From positions 62,001 through 126,000 of the forward strand of contig MGQB01000001.1 of NCBI GenBank assembly GCA_001797675.1: a DNA stretch of 64,000 nucleotides, read 5' to 3'. Source of the DNA: Deltaproteobacteria bacterium RBG_13_43_22. GTDB lineage: Bacteria; Desulfobacterota; RBG-13-43-22. Both the position numbers and the translations under genes were made by a program. This document shows, one piece after another, positions 33,827-42,673 of the stretch. Below the pieces are notes generated by a model that saw only the letters and a list, made by a program, of their open reading frames with translations, ran no database searches and was not told the origin of the DNA. Position 1 is the stretch's first letter. Each line of letters starts with the position of its first letter.

Positions 33827-35326
33827 ATGTCTGGATTAGAACATCTCCTCCAAGGGTTTCAAATCGCTCTTGATCCAGCTAACTTAATGATGTGTCTGAT
33901 CGGAGTAATATTAGGCACAATGGTCGGGGTATTGCCCGGACTCGGCCCAATAGAGGCCATGGCTATCATGTTACCAATCAGTATCCGCTTTGGTCCTCTC
34001 GCTGGACTCATCTTGCTGGCTGGGGTCTGGTATGGCGCACAATATGGAGGATCAACAACCTCGATTCTGGTAAATATTCCTGGTGAAGCCTCGTCGGTGA
34101 TTACCACTATTGACGGGTACCAGATGACCCGCAAAGGCCGGGCCGGAGCCGCTCTGGCCGTTTCGGCCATCGGATCCTTTGTTGCCGGGACCATCGGAAT
34201 TGTCATTTTACAGCTGTTTGCTCCCCCCCTGGCCGCCGCGGCTCTCTCTTTCGGCCCCCCGGAGTACCTGGCCATAATGCTATTGGCCTTTGTGGCCCTT
34301 TCGACTCTCAGCGGCGATAACCCTTTGAAGGGTGCTATGATGATCGCCTTTGGGGCCTTTCTTAGCACTATCGGTATAGATCGAATTGCAGGCATACAAC
34401 GGTTTACCATGGGAATCCCGAACATGATGTATGGAATCAATTTTGTCCCTGTAGCTGTAGGCTTGTTTGGGATTGCAGAGATCATTCGACTGGCTTTGAA
34501 CCCGTATGTCCCTTCCCCCATGAAATCTGTTCGTTTTAGAGAACTCTACCCGAATCGAGAAGAAACCCGTCGATCCATCATGCCGATCCTTCGCGGTTCC
34601 TTTATCGGCTCCCTTTTCGGAATGTTACCTGGGACCCCTGCAGTCCTTGCCTCCTTCACTTCTTATAGTGTGGAAAAAAGCATATCGCCAAGAAAGGCTG
34701 AATTCGGCAAAGGAGCGATTGAAGGCGTGGCCGGACCGGAGTCGGCCAACAACTCGGCCGTGATCCTTGCCCTTGTACCTCTTCTCTGTCTGGGTATCCC
34801 TTTTGCCCCTGTGGCGGCACTACTTCTGGCTGGTCTGGAAATGCACAATGTGACACCCGGTCCGTTATTTATACAAGACAATCCGGATATCTTTTGGGGA
34901 TTTATCGCCGCCATGTATCTTGGGAATTTTCTTCTTTTAATATTAAATCTACCGCTCGTGGGTCTCTTTGCACGGGTGGCTACACTCCGGCCTAGGGTAT
35001 TGATACCCATCATTGGAGTCCTTTGCTTATTCGGATCATATATGACTCGAATGGCTCTATTTGATGTCTGGGTGATGATCGGAGCCGGCATAGTCGGGTT
35101 TATCCTGACCCGTTTTGGTTTTCCCTTGGTTCCCCTAGTGCTCGGAATGGTTCTCGGGAATATACTTGAAGATAACCTACGCGTGACCACCCAGTGGTTG
35201 AACGGAGACTTCTCTCTCCTCTTAACCAGACCAATTACCTTAGTCATACTGGCCCTCATCCCTGTTTATGTTTTTTTTATTCGATTGGCGGGTAAAAAGG
35301 TTTTTAGGAACGGCATCAAGGAATAG
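33827..35326 (+). CDS. Tripartite tricarboxylate transporter permease (TctA family)
   Basis: A 499-residue large membrane subunit with about eleven or twelve membrane segments. Family signatures are MVGVLPGLGPIEAMAIMLPI, YGGSTTSILVNIPGEASSVITTIDGYQMTRKGRAGAAL, and later GAIEGVAGPESANNSAV and IPFAPVAALLLAGLEMHNVTPGPLF. These match TctA-type permeases almost throughout. It lies between TctB and TctC; the TctC frame overlaps its end only if a poor upstream start is used. Confidence 0.96.
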   Translation: MSGLEHLLQGFQIALDPANLMMCLIGVILGTMVGVLPGLGPIEAMAIMLPISIRFGPLAGLILLAGVWYGAQYGGSTTSILVNIPGEASSVITTIDGYQMTRKGRAGAALAVSAIGSFVAGTIGIVILQLFAPPLAAAALSFGPPEYLAIMLLAFVALSTLSGDNPLKGAMMIAFGAFLSTIGIDRIAGIQRFTMGIPNMMYGINFVPVAVGLFGIAEIIRLALNPYVPSPMKSVRFRELYPNREETRRSIMPILRGSFIGSLFGMLPGTPAVLASFTSYSVEKSISPRKAEFGKGAIEGVAGPESANNSAVILALVPLLCLGIPFAPVAALLLAGLEMHNVTPGPLFIQDNPDIFWGFIAAMYLGNFLLLILNLPLVGLFARVATLRPRVLIPIIGVLCLFGSYMTRMALFDVWVMIGAGIVGFILTRFGFPLVPLVLGMVLGNILEDNLRVTTQWLNGDFSLLLTRPITLVILALIPVYVFFIRLAGKKVFRNGIKE

Positions 35327-35378
35327 TTCACGGTTTAAAAGTGTAGTTAAATTAAAAAAATTAAAGGAGGTTTCAAAA

Positions 35379-36338
35379 ATGAAAAAAAGTATTTTGGTTA
35401 TGACCCTGACTGTTTTTTGCTTTGGTCTGTTGCTAACCGGGGTTGAGGCTTACCCTGAAAAACCGATTAAATTGATCATTGGCTATGAAGCCGGCAGTGC
35501 GACGGATTTGATCGGTCGGACTTTTTTTAAACACATGGAGAAAGAACTGGGGCAACCTTTTATGATCGTCAATAAACCCGGAGCTGCCAGTGCCTTGGCT
35601 TTAAGGGAACTCCTGGATGCCAAAGCGGACGGATACACCCTGGGAATGAGCTGTTCAGTAAATGTGCTTAAAATTATGGGGCATCTACCCAAAACCCATC
35701 ACGACTTTGATGTAATCGGGATTCCTTTGCTCACCGGATCTGTTTTAGCCGTACCCTCCAAAAGTCCTTTCCAATCCACCAAGGAACTGGTCGAGTATGC
35801 TAAGGGCAATCCGGAGAAACTTCGTCTGTCCACCACATCCAAAGGAGCGGTCTTTTGGATTCACGCCAGATATTTTGAACGGTTGACCGGGGCCAAGTTT
35901 AATTTGATCAGCAATCCAGGCGGGTCCAGTTTTATTGCTACTCAACTGGGAGGAGCCCATGCCGATTTGGGATTTGCAGCCTACCGTCCCCTTCAGGGTC
36001 AAATAAAGGCCGGAAATATACGCATGCTGGGCGTGACTTCGGAAAAACGGGTAGCGGCCTTTCCCGATTTACCGACAATGAAAGAGCAGGGATATAATAT
36101 GGTCGTATCCGGTTGGGCGGCGATTCTGGCTCCCAAGGGTCTGCCGTCGGACATTTACAAAAAACTGCTTGATGCTCATGCCAAAGTCGTGGGCTTGAAG
36201 GCCTGGCAGGATTTTTGTACAGCCACTGGAAGTGTCGGCTATCCGGAGTACACCGGGGAAGGGGCGATTAAGTTTATGGATCAGGATGCCGAAATTCAAA
36301 AACCGATCCTGGAGGAAATTGGAGCGGTTAAAAAATAA
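35379..36338 (+). CDS. Tripartite tricarboxylate transporter substrate-binding protein (TctC/Bug family)
   Basis: A 319-residue periplasmic protein. The start at 35379 follows AAAGGAGG and yields a signal peptide (MKKSILVMTLTVFCFGLLLTGVEAY); the longer frame from 35268 reads through the end of tctA. Typical Bug-family features are YPEKPIKLIIGYEAGSATD, MIVNKPGAASALALREL and KAGNIRMLGVTSEKRVAAFPDLPTMKEQGY. It would deliver the ligand to TctAB. It is the last of the three transport genes; a stretch of repeats separates it from the second carboxyltransferase. Confidence 0.94.
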   Translation: MKKSILVMTLTVFCFGLLLTGVEAYPEKPIKLIIGYEAGSATDLIGRTFFKHMEKELGQPFMIVNKPGAASALALRELLDAKADGYTLGMSCSVNVLKIMGHLPKTHHDFDVIGIPLLTGSVLAVPSKSPFQSTKELVEYAKGNPEKLRLSTTSKGAVFWIHARYFERLTGAKFNLISNPGGSSFIATQLGGAHADLGFAAYRPLQGQIKAGNIRMLGVTSEKRVAAFPDLPTMKEQGYNMVVSGWAAILAPKGLPSDIYKKLLDAHAKVVGLKAWQDFCTATGSVGYPEYTGEGAIKFMDQDAEIQKPILEEIGAVKK

Positions 36339-36378
36339 ACTTTCATTCCCCCCGAGGGGCGTGACACAACAAATCATG

Positions 36379-36640
36379 AAAATTATGTTTACCCGGAGTT
36401 AGGTCTTCATTCCTGCGAAGAGACTGTGTCGTAATGACAGACAACGCCATCAAGGCAGTCATGCCGGCGAAAGCCGGCACCCAGAACTTAATGAAAATAC
36501 TGGATTCCGTGTCGCGCTTCGCTTGCACGGAATGACAAAAATGGAATTGTGACACAGCCTCGAAAGCCGGAATCCAGGTTATTTCCTAATCAACAAAGAC
36601 CCTGGATGCTGGATCAAGTCCGGCATGACGGAAAACAAAC
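36379..36640. repeat. Cluster of palindromic intergenic repeats
   Basis: The 360-base gap between tctC and the next carboxyltransferase holds several copies or fragments of a GTCATGCCGGCGAAAGCCGGC type of repeat. The clearest is a GCCGGC-GAAA-GCCGGC hairpin at 36463-36478; related pieces (CGAAAGCCGGAATCCAGG near 36561 and CTGGATCAAGTCCGGCATGACGG near 36609) follow. GCTGTGTC-like and GACACAG pieces near 36422 and 36552 form an inverted pair. Such repeats are common in Desulfobacterota. Confidence 0.7.
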
Positions 36641-36700
36641 AAGTCGGGATCTTTCTCATCCAGAGTTATTTCCGAAATAGGGAAAGGAATCGTACTTCCA

Positions 36701-38236
36701 ATGAGCCATGTTGAAAAAATAGAACTTTTCGAGAAGAAGAAAAAACACCAATTGGGTATGGGCGGAGCAAAAAAACTTGAAGCCCGCAAGGCCGCCGGTA
36801 AGCTTAACGTTCGGGAGAGAATCGAATACTTTTTTGATCCAGGATCCTTTCAGGAACTGGGGCTTTTTACCCACTCGGAATGGCCGGGAACCTTTGAGCA
36901 AACTCCTACCGACGGGAAGATTACCGGTACAGGTCTGGTCCGCGGACGACCGGTTCTGACGGTGGCCAACGATATGACGGTTATGGGGGCTTCCAGCGCT
37001 AATACGAACATGAAAAAAATCGACTATGCAAAAAATATCAGTTGTGAGAAAGGTCTGCCTCTGGTTTTTTTGGGGGAATCAGCCGGATCCCGAATGCCGG
37101 ACTCCATGGGAGCCTTGGGCATGGGGCATGGCGGTCAAAACCCGGCTCAATATCGGAGACTTCGGGAAGCCCCCTGGGTTTCCGTGCTTTTAGGACCCTG
37201 TTATGGCAGTTCAAGCTGGTACACGGCTATGTCGGATATCAGTGTGATGCAAAAGGGTGCGATTTTGGCCGTTTCCAGTCCGAAGGTCACCCAGATTGCC
37301 ACCGGTGAGAATACGCCCCCGGAAGAGCTGGGCGGTTGGAGAGTCCATGCGGAAATCACCGGATTAGTCGATGCCGTCGGTGACACGGAAGAAAAATGTA
37401 TGGATATAACCAAACAGTTTCTAAGCTACCTGCCCTCGAATGCTCTGCAGCTCCCTCCCAAAGTCGATGTCCCTGAAGGTTCGGGAAAAGATATGCACCA
37501 TATTTTGGAGCTTCTCCCGGAACAAAGTTCGAAAACCTATAATATGAAAAAAATAATACGGGTGATTGTCGACGGCGGTGAATTTCTCGAATTGAAACCG
37601 TTCTATGCCCGCCCTTGCATAACGGCCTTGGCCAGACTGGACGGCAACTCCATCGGAGTTATCGCCAATAACCCCTATTACGGTGCCGGGGCGCTCACAG
37701 CCGATTGTTGCGATAAAATTACCAGTTTTTTGGTCCTGTGTGATTCTTATAATATTCCGATCCTCATGCTGGTGGATACCCCCGGTTTTATGATCGGAAA
37801 AGACGGTGAGCACAAAAAGGTAACCGGAAAAATCATCAACTGGATGAATGCCCTGTCCCTGGTCACCGTGCCTATCTTGACGGTGATCATCGGCAAGACC
37901 TATGGTCAAGCCTATCTAAATATGGGGGCCGGAAAATATTCCAGCGTTTTTGTCGCCTGGCCCACGGCTCAAATCAGTTTTATGGGTCTTGAACCGGGGA
38001 TCAATGTGGTCTTTAACATCAAGAAGGGAGATGATCCGGAAAGGTACGAGGAGCTTCTCGGTCAGATGGGTAAGGATACGGAACCCTGGGATGGGGCGGG
38101 AATCTTCGGTCTCACCGATATCATCCACCCTGCGGAAACCCGCGAATTCCTCATAGGGATGCTGAATCTGCACTACAATCGTCTCACAGGGGGTATCGGT
38201 CGGCATTTGTTACACAACTGGCCGACCTCTTACTGA
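36701..38236 (+). CDS. Acyl-CoA carboxyltransferase (beta-subunit type), second paralogue
   Basis: A 511-residue protein of the same family as that at 30108-31658, but clearly diverged. Segments: KAAGKLNVRERIEYFFDPGSFQELG, LVRGRPVLTVANDMTVMGASSANTNMKK, FLGESAGSRMPDSMGALGMG and C-terminal IGVIANNPYYGAGALTADCCDKITSFLVLCDSYNIPILMLVDTPGFMIG, with GKTYGQAYLNMGAG. The start follows TGTTACTTCC-poor sequence but the N-terminus is typical. No biotin carboxylase or carrier subunit is in the window, so either one is encoded elsewhere or the enzymes act as CoA-linked decarboxylation modules. It may belong to the upstream cluster, though repeats intervene. Confidence 0.9.
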   Translation: MSHVEKIELFEKKKKHQLGMGGAKKLEARKAAGKLNVRERIEYFFDPGSFQELGLFTHSEWPGTFEQTPTDGKITGTGLVRGRPVLTVANDMTVMGASSANTNMKKIDYAKNISCEKGLPLVFLGESAGSRMPDSMGALGMGHGGQNPAQYRRLREAPWVSVLLGPCYGSSSWYTAMSDISVMQKGAILAVSSPKVTQIATGENTPPEELGGWRVHAEITGLVDAVGDTEEKCMDITKQFLSYLPSNALQLPPKVDVPEGSGKDMHHILELLPEQSSKTYNMKKIIRVIVDGGEFLELKPFYARPCITALARLDGNSIGVIANNPYYGAGALTADCCDKITSFLVLCDSYNIPILMLVDTPGFMIGKDGEHKKVTGKIINWMNALSLVTVPILTVIIGKTYGQAYLNMGAGKYSSVFVAWPTAQISFMGLEPGINVVFNIKKGDDPERYEELLGQMGKDTEPWDGAGIFGLTDIIHPAETREFLIGMLNLHYNRLTGGIGRHLLHNWPTSY

Positions 38237-38274
38237 GTTTATTCGTAAGACTTTTGTTCAATTCACCGAAAGAA

Positions 38275-38298
38275 GGCCGTAAAGCAATTCTTTACGCC
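38275..38298. terminator. Hairpin between convergent carboxyltransferase and lipA genes
   Basis: GTAAAG/CTTTAC (38279-38284 and 38290-38295) with a 5-base loop, extended by GGC/GCC around a one-base bulge. It lies between the two convergent genes. A T-rich stretch follows on the minus strand, so it could end lipA transcription; support is modest. Confidence 0.4.
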
Positions 38299-38428
38299 GG
38301 ACAGAGCCGACGGGAAAAAAGGTTGTTCCGTCAATTTCACCATGATCATACAGGAAACGCTATCAGCCAGGCCATGATTTGCAGCCAGTCCCACGTTGGT
38401 CTATTTCATAAGGACTAACCAACAATTT

Positions 38429-39319
38429 TTAAAGTTTTGGAATCCCTCCTTGCTTGCGGCGAGACCTGTCATAAAGTTCCGAGGCATTGAAAGAGCTTCT
38501 GACCAGGGGAGCCGAGGACACAGCGATGAATCCCATCTCCCTTCCCAGGCAGGCGTATTCCTCAAATTCATCCGGACGGATATACTGGAACAGCGGACGG
38601 TGTTGAGGTGAAGGCTGGAGGTATTGGCCGATGGTCAGGAGATCGCAACCGGCCTGCCTCAAATCTTTCATGGCTTCTAAGAGCTCCTCTTTGGTCTCCC
38701 CCAGACCGACCATGAACCCCGATTTGGTGATGATCCGCGAATCCAGTTCTTTTATTTTCCGGAAAAGCCCTAAGGAGCGCTGATAATCGGCCATAGGCCT
38801 TACTTCAGGGTAAAGTCGGCGGACCGTTTCCATATTGTGATTGATCACCTCGGGGCGGGCATCCACCACCATCCTCAAGGCTTCTAGGGAGCCTTGAAAG
38901 TCCGGAATAAGCACCTCCACGTTGGCGGCCTTTTTCTCCTTCTTCAACCGGGTCACGACTTTGGCAAAATGTGCAGCCCCGCCGTCCGGTAAGTCGTCCC
39001 TGGTGACCGAGGTAATGACCACATACCTGAGACCCATGTGGGCTGCCGCCTCGGCCAGGTGTGCCGGCTCATCCTCATCCACAGGAAGAGGGAAACCCTT
39101 CTTCACCGCACAGAAAGTGCAGTTTCTCGTACAGACATCGCCCAGGATGAGGAAGGTAGCCGTTCTTTTGGAGAAACAATCACCCTGATTGGGACAGATG
39201 GCGCTTTCGCAGATCGTGTGGAGATGCAGATTCCCGATCAAACCTTCCATCTCAGTCATGATTTTGGAATCGGGGATTCTCTTTTTGAACCAGATCGGGA
39301 GTCTTTCTTTCACGGTCAC
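38429..39319 (-). CDS. lipA: Lipoyl synthase
   Basis: A 296-residue radical SAM enzyme that inserts two sulfur atoms into octanoyl groups of lipoyl domains. The start is GTG at 39319. Auxiliary cluster cysteines lie in CESAICPNQGDC near the N-terminus, and the radical SAM motif is CTRNCTFC. VVITSVTRDDLPDGGAAHF, KSGFMVGLGET and the C-terminal RSSFNA with the conserved serine are signatures. It overlaps lipB by four bases, giving the usual lipBA pair for attachment and maturation of lipoate on 2-oxoacid dehydrogenases or the glycine cleavage system. Confidence 0.97.
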   Translation of the reverse strand: MTVKERLPIWFKKRIPDSKIMTEMEGLIGNLHLHTICESAICPNQGDCFSKRTATFLILGDVCTRNCTFCAVKKGFPLPVDEDEPAHLAEAAAHMGLRYVVITSVTRDDLPDGGAAHFAKVVTRLKKEKKAANVEVLIPDFQGSLEALRMVVDARPEVINHNMETVRRLYPEVRPMADYQRSLGLFRKIKELDSRIITKSGFMVGLGETKEELLEAMKDLRQAGCDLLTIGQYLQPSPQHRPLFQYIRPDEFEEYACLGREMGFIAVSSAPLVRSSFNASELYDRSRRKQGGIPKL

Positions 39320-39984
39320 AACCTCAATTGATCGACGGACCCTGGCTCCAAGGGCAACGAAAAGACCCGGGAAAAGTGGGCGATAAAACGAATAGTAACT
39401 TCCTCCATGGAGGGAGCACTCTCCCCGAGCTTGGCCATGGAAGTCACTCCCCTTCCCACAATACCGCAGGGAGTAATAAGGGAAAAAGAATTAAGATCAG
39501 GATCGACATTAAGGGCCAGACCGTGCATGGTGATCCATTGGTGGACAGCCACTCCAATAGCGCATACTTTGTCTTTGCCCACCCAGACCCCGACATGTTT
39601 CTGATCTTTTTCTCCGACAATGGAAAAGTCGGCCAGTGTTCCAATGACCGCCTCCTGAAGATCATTGATATACCGATGGATATCTTTACCCCGTTTTCGC
39701 AGATCGACTATCGGATAAGCAACGAGCTGGCCCGGACCATGATAGGTAATGTCCCCCCCCCGATCGGTAAAATAGAGGGGAATCTTTTTATCTGCCAGTT
39801 CATCCCTCTCTATGAGAAGATTTTTCAGTTTTCCTGATTTACCCAAGGTCAAGGTGGGCTTATGTTCCAGCAGAAGCAAGATGTCATCCTCCTTCCCGGC
39901 CGTCTTCTCTGCCCAGAACCGCTTCTGGAGATCGTAGGCCTCCTCATAATCGATCAAACCAAGCTTGTAAAACGTACACTTCAT
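39316..39984 (-). CDS. lipB: Lipoyl(octanoyl) transferase
   Basis: A 222-residue transferase that moves octanoyl groups from acyl carrier protein to lipoyl domains. It shows RGGDITYHGPGQLVAYPIVDLR with the conserved histidine, VGVWVGKDKVCAIGV, and the catalytic cysteine in LITPCGIVGRGVTSM with a nearby lysine. It starts with ATG at 39984 and its end overlaps lipA by four bases. Both genes should be translated from one mRNA. Confidence 0.97.
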   Translation of the reverse strand: MKCTFYKLGLIDYEEAYDLQKRFWAEKTAGKEDDILLLLEHKPTLTLGKSGKLKNLLIERDELADKKIPLYFTDRGGDITYHGPGQLVAYPIVDLRKRGKDIHRYINDLQEAVIGTLADFSIVGEKDQKHVGVWVGKDKVCAIGVAVHQWITMHGLALNVDPDLNSFSLITPCGIVGRGVTSMAKLGESAPSMEEVTIRFIAHFSRVFSLPLEPGSVDQLRL

Positions 39985-40556
39985 TCTTTCACCTCTGGTT
40001 CGTTGGCAAGGAATGGGTGGTTACGCCAACCGTTTTTTGATCACCAATGTCTGTTTCTGCTGTCCTGTTATAATCCGGGTTCCCCCAAGGGTTAAGCTTT
40101 CTTATAGGAAATAATTTTAATAAAATTTGGGTTCAAATACAATGGACATTTCGGTTGTTCAATTCCGTCCTTTTGGCAATGGGGTCGGTCGTGAGAACCG
40201 GTTGTTCAAGTCCTGAACATGGACAGCAAGCATATTCCCCGCCACGCCAACGGCGTGACTGCGTGGGTCAGCGAGCGAACTACAATAATAGACATTTTCC
40301 TTACATGGAATCCCGCTATGGCGGGACTGCACCGACTCGACTGAGCTCACCGAAGTCTTGGTGCAGGGAGCTTCCATTAACTGCGAGTCCACTTAAAAAA
40401 GTTGGGGAAAGGGATCTTCCGGCAATGTGTTGAAGGGAGCCTGATGGAAGAATCGAAGCGGTTTATTGAGTGTGGTCCGGGACGATGTGTCTGGTGATTC
40501 GGTGGTGAATAAGGAATTAAAGGAATTCTTACCAAATTATAAATCTATATTTCGTG
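39985..40556. other. Intergenic region dominated by a dispersed repeat
   Basis: About 570 bases without a gene between lipB and the radical SAM gene. The main content is the repeat at 40215-40386; no promoter could be assigned with confidence. Confidence 0.6.
40215..40386. repeat. Dispersed intergenic repeat, copy B
   Basis: It matches 28903-29035: GAACATGGACAGC, ATTCCCCGCCACGCC...GGCGTGAC, GTCAGCGAGCGAACTA and TTGGTGCAGGGAGCTTC are shared. Copy B carries about 40 extra bases (CCCGCTATGGCGGGACTGC and onwards) where copy A is short. It contains no gene. Confidence 0.75.
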
Positions 40557-42404
40557 TTAAAGACGAATCATCTCCGGCTTCAAAAGATCGCTAACTTGTT
40601 GATATGCCTTGCGATAGGCCCGGCGGATTTTATTCGTGTTAGTGGAAAATAACAGGCCGAAGCGCACGCAGGAACGATACAGAGATTCTCCTTTGAGATC
40701 AATGGGCAGTTTGATGGGGGTAATGCCTTCCGGAAGTTTTTCCTTGATCCCATTGATAAGCTGTTCCCAGGCCGGGGAAAGACGTTTCTTTTCCTCCTGA
40801 AGATAATTAAGAAAAGGCACAACCACCAAGTCCACCTTCTCCTTTAAAGGCTGTAAAAACTCCGGGCGGTCATTACCCTGGATGACCTCAACCCCCAGGC
40901 GGGTCAGAAAGCTGGCGATAAACTTTTGATAAGCTTCAGTGGCATTTCCTGGGATAAGGGCCACCTTTCGAACACCCCGGAATTGCCAGACAGGGCCGAA
41001 TTGTTTCTGTACCTGGTCCAGAAAATTTTCCGACAGCCATCGTCGATGATTGTCCATTCGGTCCTTGGCCCTTTTAAGCAGCCTTCTTCCGTAATACCGA
41101 AGGTACCCATAATATATATCCAGTTTGATCAATCGTTTTAAAATAGCCCTCCAGGAATAAAAAGAGAGAAGGGCCTGGTATGCGGCTTTCTGCAATTCTT
41201 CTTCGGTCATCAGACGGGGCCGGTGGACTACATGAGATCCGTCATAAAGTTCCCAGTTCCGGGTCAGAAGGCGGTTTTCCTTCTCCAGGGATGCAAAGGT
41301 TTCCGTCCCGGGAAGAGGGGTCAGCATCATAAACTGGGCGGAGTCCACCCGGTTTTTAATGGAAAAACGAATCGTCTCCCGAATGGTTTCCGGGGTGTCC
41401 TCGTCGGCTCCGACCATAAACATCCCGTGGATATGAATCCCATGGCGATGGAAGGCCGTTATGGCCCGGCTCATGGCCGCCTGATCCTGCTTTTTTCGAT
41501 AGGCCTTCAGGACCTGATCACTGGCGCTTTCAAAACCGATATAAACCCCCCAGCAGTTGGTTTCCTTTAAAAGTTCCAGGAATTCCGTATCAAAGGCCGA
41601 TTCGGCTCGAACCTGTGTGCTCCACTCGGTGTGAAATTTTTCTTCTTTCATGCGCCTGAGAAGATCTTTGGCCCTGTTGGGATTGGCGGCAAAGTTATCA
41701 TCACAGAAAAAAAGATGGGCGGCCTGGCCGGCATTGGACCGGACCTCTTCCATGATCAGATCATTGGACCGGAATCGATACCCCCGGCCGAACATAGTAA
41801 CCACTGAACAGAATTTACAGGCAAAAGGACAGCCTCTGGAAGTGGCCACCGGGACCACCGCTTGCCGGGGATTCCAGCCTTTAATCAAGGAAAAATCCGG
41901 AATAGGCAGAATATTCAGATTCTCAATTAAGGGGCGGTCGGGATTATGCTTTGGCCGGCCGTCTTCCCAATAGGACAAACCGGTAATCCTTTCCACAGAA
42001 CTTTGCCCACGAAGAGCATTTATTAATTCGATCAGGGTTTCTTCTCCTTCCCCTCGAACCACGAATTCACCATGAGGCAGGGCTTCTTCCGGCAAAAAGG
42101 TTACATGGGGACCGCCGAAAACAACCCTTTTCCCAAGTTCTTTAGCCCGATCCCCCAAGTGAAAGGCCCGGGGAATGGTACTGGTGATCGAAGAAATACC
42201 AACCATATCGGCCCAGCGTAAATCGTCTTCGGTCACCGATCCGGAGGTCTCTTCGACTATGATCCTGGCCTCATAACCCTGGTCCCTGAGCATGGTACCC
42301 AGGAGGATAGTGCCGAGGCGGGGAATCCTGGCCCGGCTGAATACATGCTCGGCCGGAGAACGGGGTTCTATCAAAATAATGCGCTGGGGGACTTTTGATT
42401 TCAT
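40557..42404 (-). CDS. B12-binding radical SAM protein
   Basis: A 615-residue protein. Residues about 1-130 resemble a cobalamin-binding Rossmann domain (a start with IILIEPRSPAEHVFS, DMVGISSITSTIPRA and VVFGGPHVTFLPEEAL). The radical SAM motif SRGCPFACKFCSVVTMFG follows near residue 190, and the barrel continues with EWSTQVRAESAFD, WGVYIGFESASDQVLKAYRK and MFMVGADEDTPETIRET. The last 200 residues carry basic stretches and no recognised domain. Such proteins methylate or rearrange unreactive carbon centres; the substrate is unknown. It is monocistronic, with the nearest downstream gene far away. Confidence 0.91.
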   Translation of the reverse strand: MKSKVPQRIILIEPRSPAEHVFSRARIPRLGTILLGTMLRDQGYEARIIVEETSGSVTEDDLRWADMVGISSITSTIPRAFHLGDRAKELGKRVVFGGPHVTFLPEEALPHGEFVVRGEGEETLIELINALRGQSSVERITGLSYWEDGRPKHNPDRPLIENLNILPIPDFSLIKGWNPRQAVVPVATSRGCPFACKFCSVVTMFGRGYRFRSNDLIMEEVRSNAGQAAHLFFCDDNFAANPNRAKDLLRRMKEEKFHTEWSTQVRAESAFDTEFLELLKETNCWGVYIGFESASDQVLKAYRKKQDQAAMSRAITAFHRHGIHIHGMFMVGADEDTPETIRETIRFSIKNRVDSAQFMMLTPLPGTETFASLEKENRLLTRNWELYDGSHVVHRPRLMTEEELQKAAYQALLSFYSWRAILKRLIKLDIYYGYLRYYGRRLLKRAKDRMDNHRRWLSENFLDQVQKQFGPVWQFRGVRKVALIPGNATEAYQKFIASFLTRLGVEVIQGNDRPEFLQPLKEKVDLVVVPFLNYLQEEKKRLSPAWEQLINGIKEKLPEGITPIKLPIDLKGESLYRSCVRFGLLFSTNTNKIRRAYRKAYQQVSDLLKPEMIRL

Positions 42405-42673
42405 TGCGGTCTTTCACCCTTCTAATTTAATGAATTCGCAAAAAGTGCTTCAGTCTGCTAATGTGAGGATTCCGCAGAGGTGGACAAGTAATGACCTTGT
42501 TGGGAACTTGGTACGAGACCATCTTGTGTTCTTTTGATTAGCAATTAATTAGGAATAATACTCGCCATCCAAGATAAAGTAAAGAGAAAAAGGGTTTAAA
42601 GCAGGTTATTGGCCATGGGCATTGGACTCTAAGGTTTTAAGATTTTCCCAATCCGTTTCTTTTCTTCTCTTGC

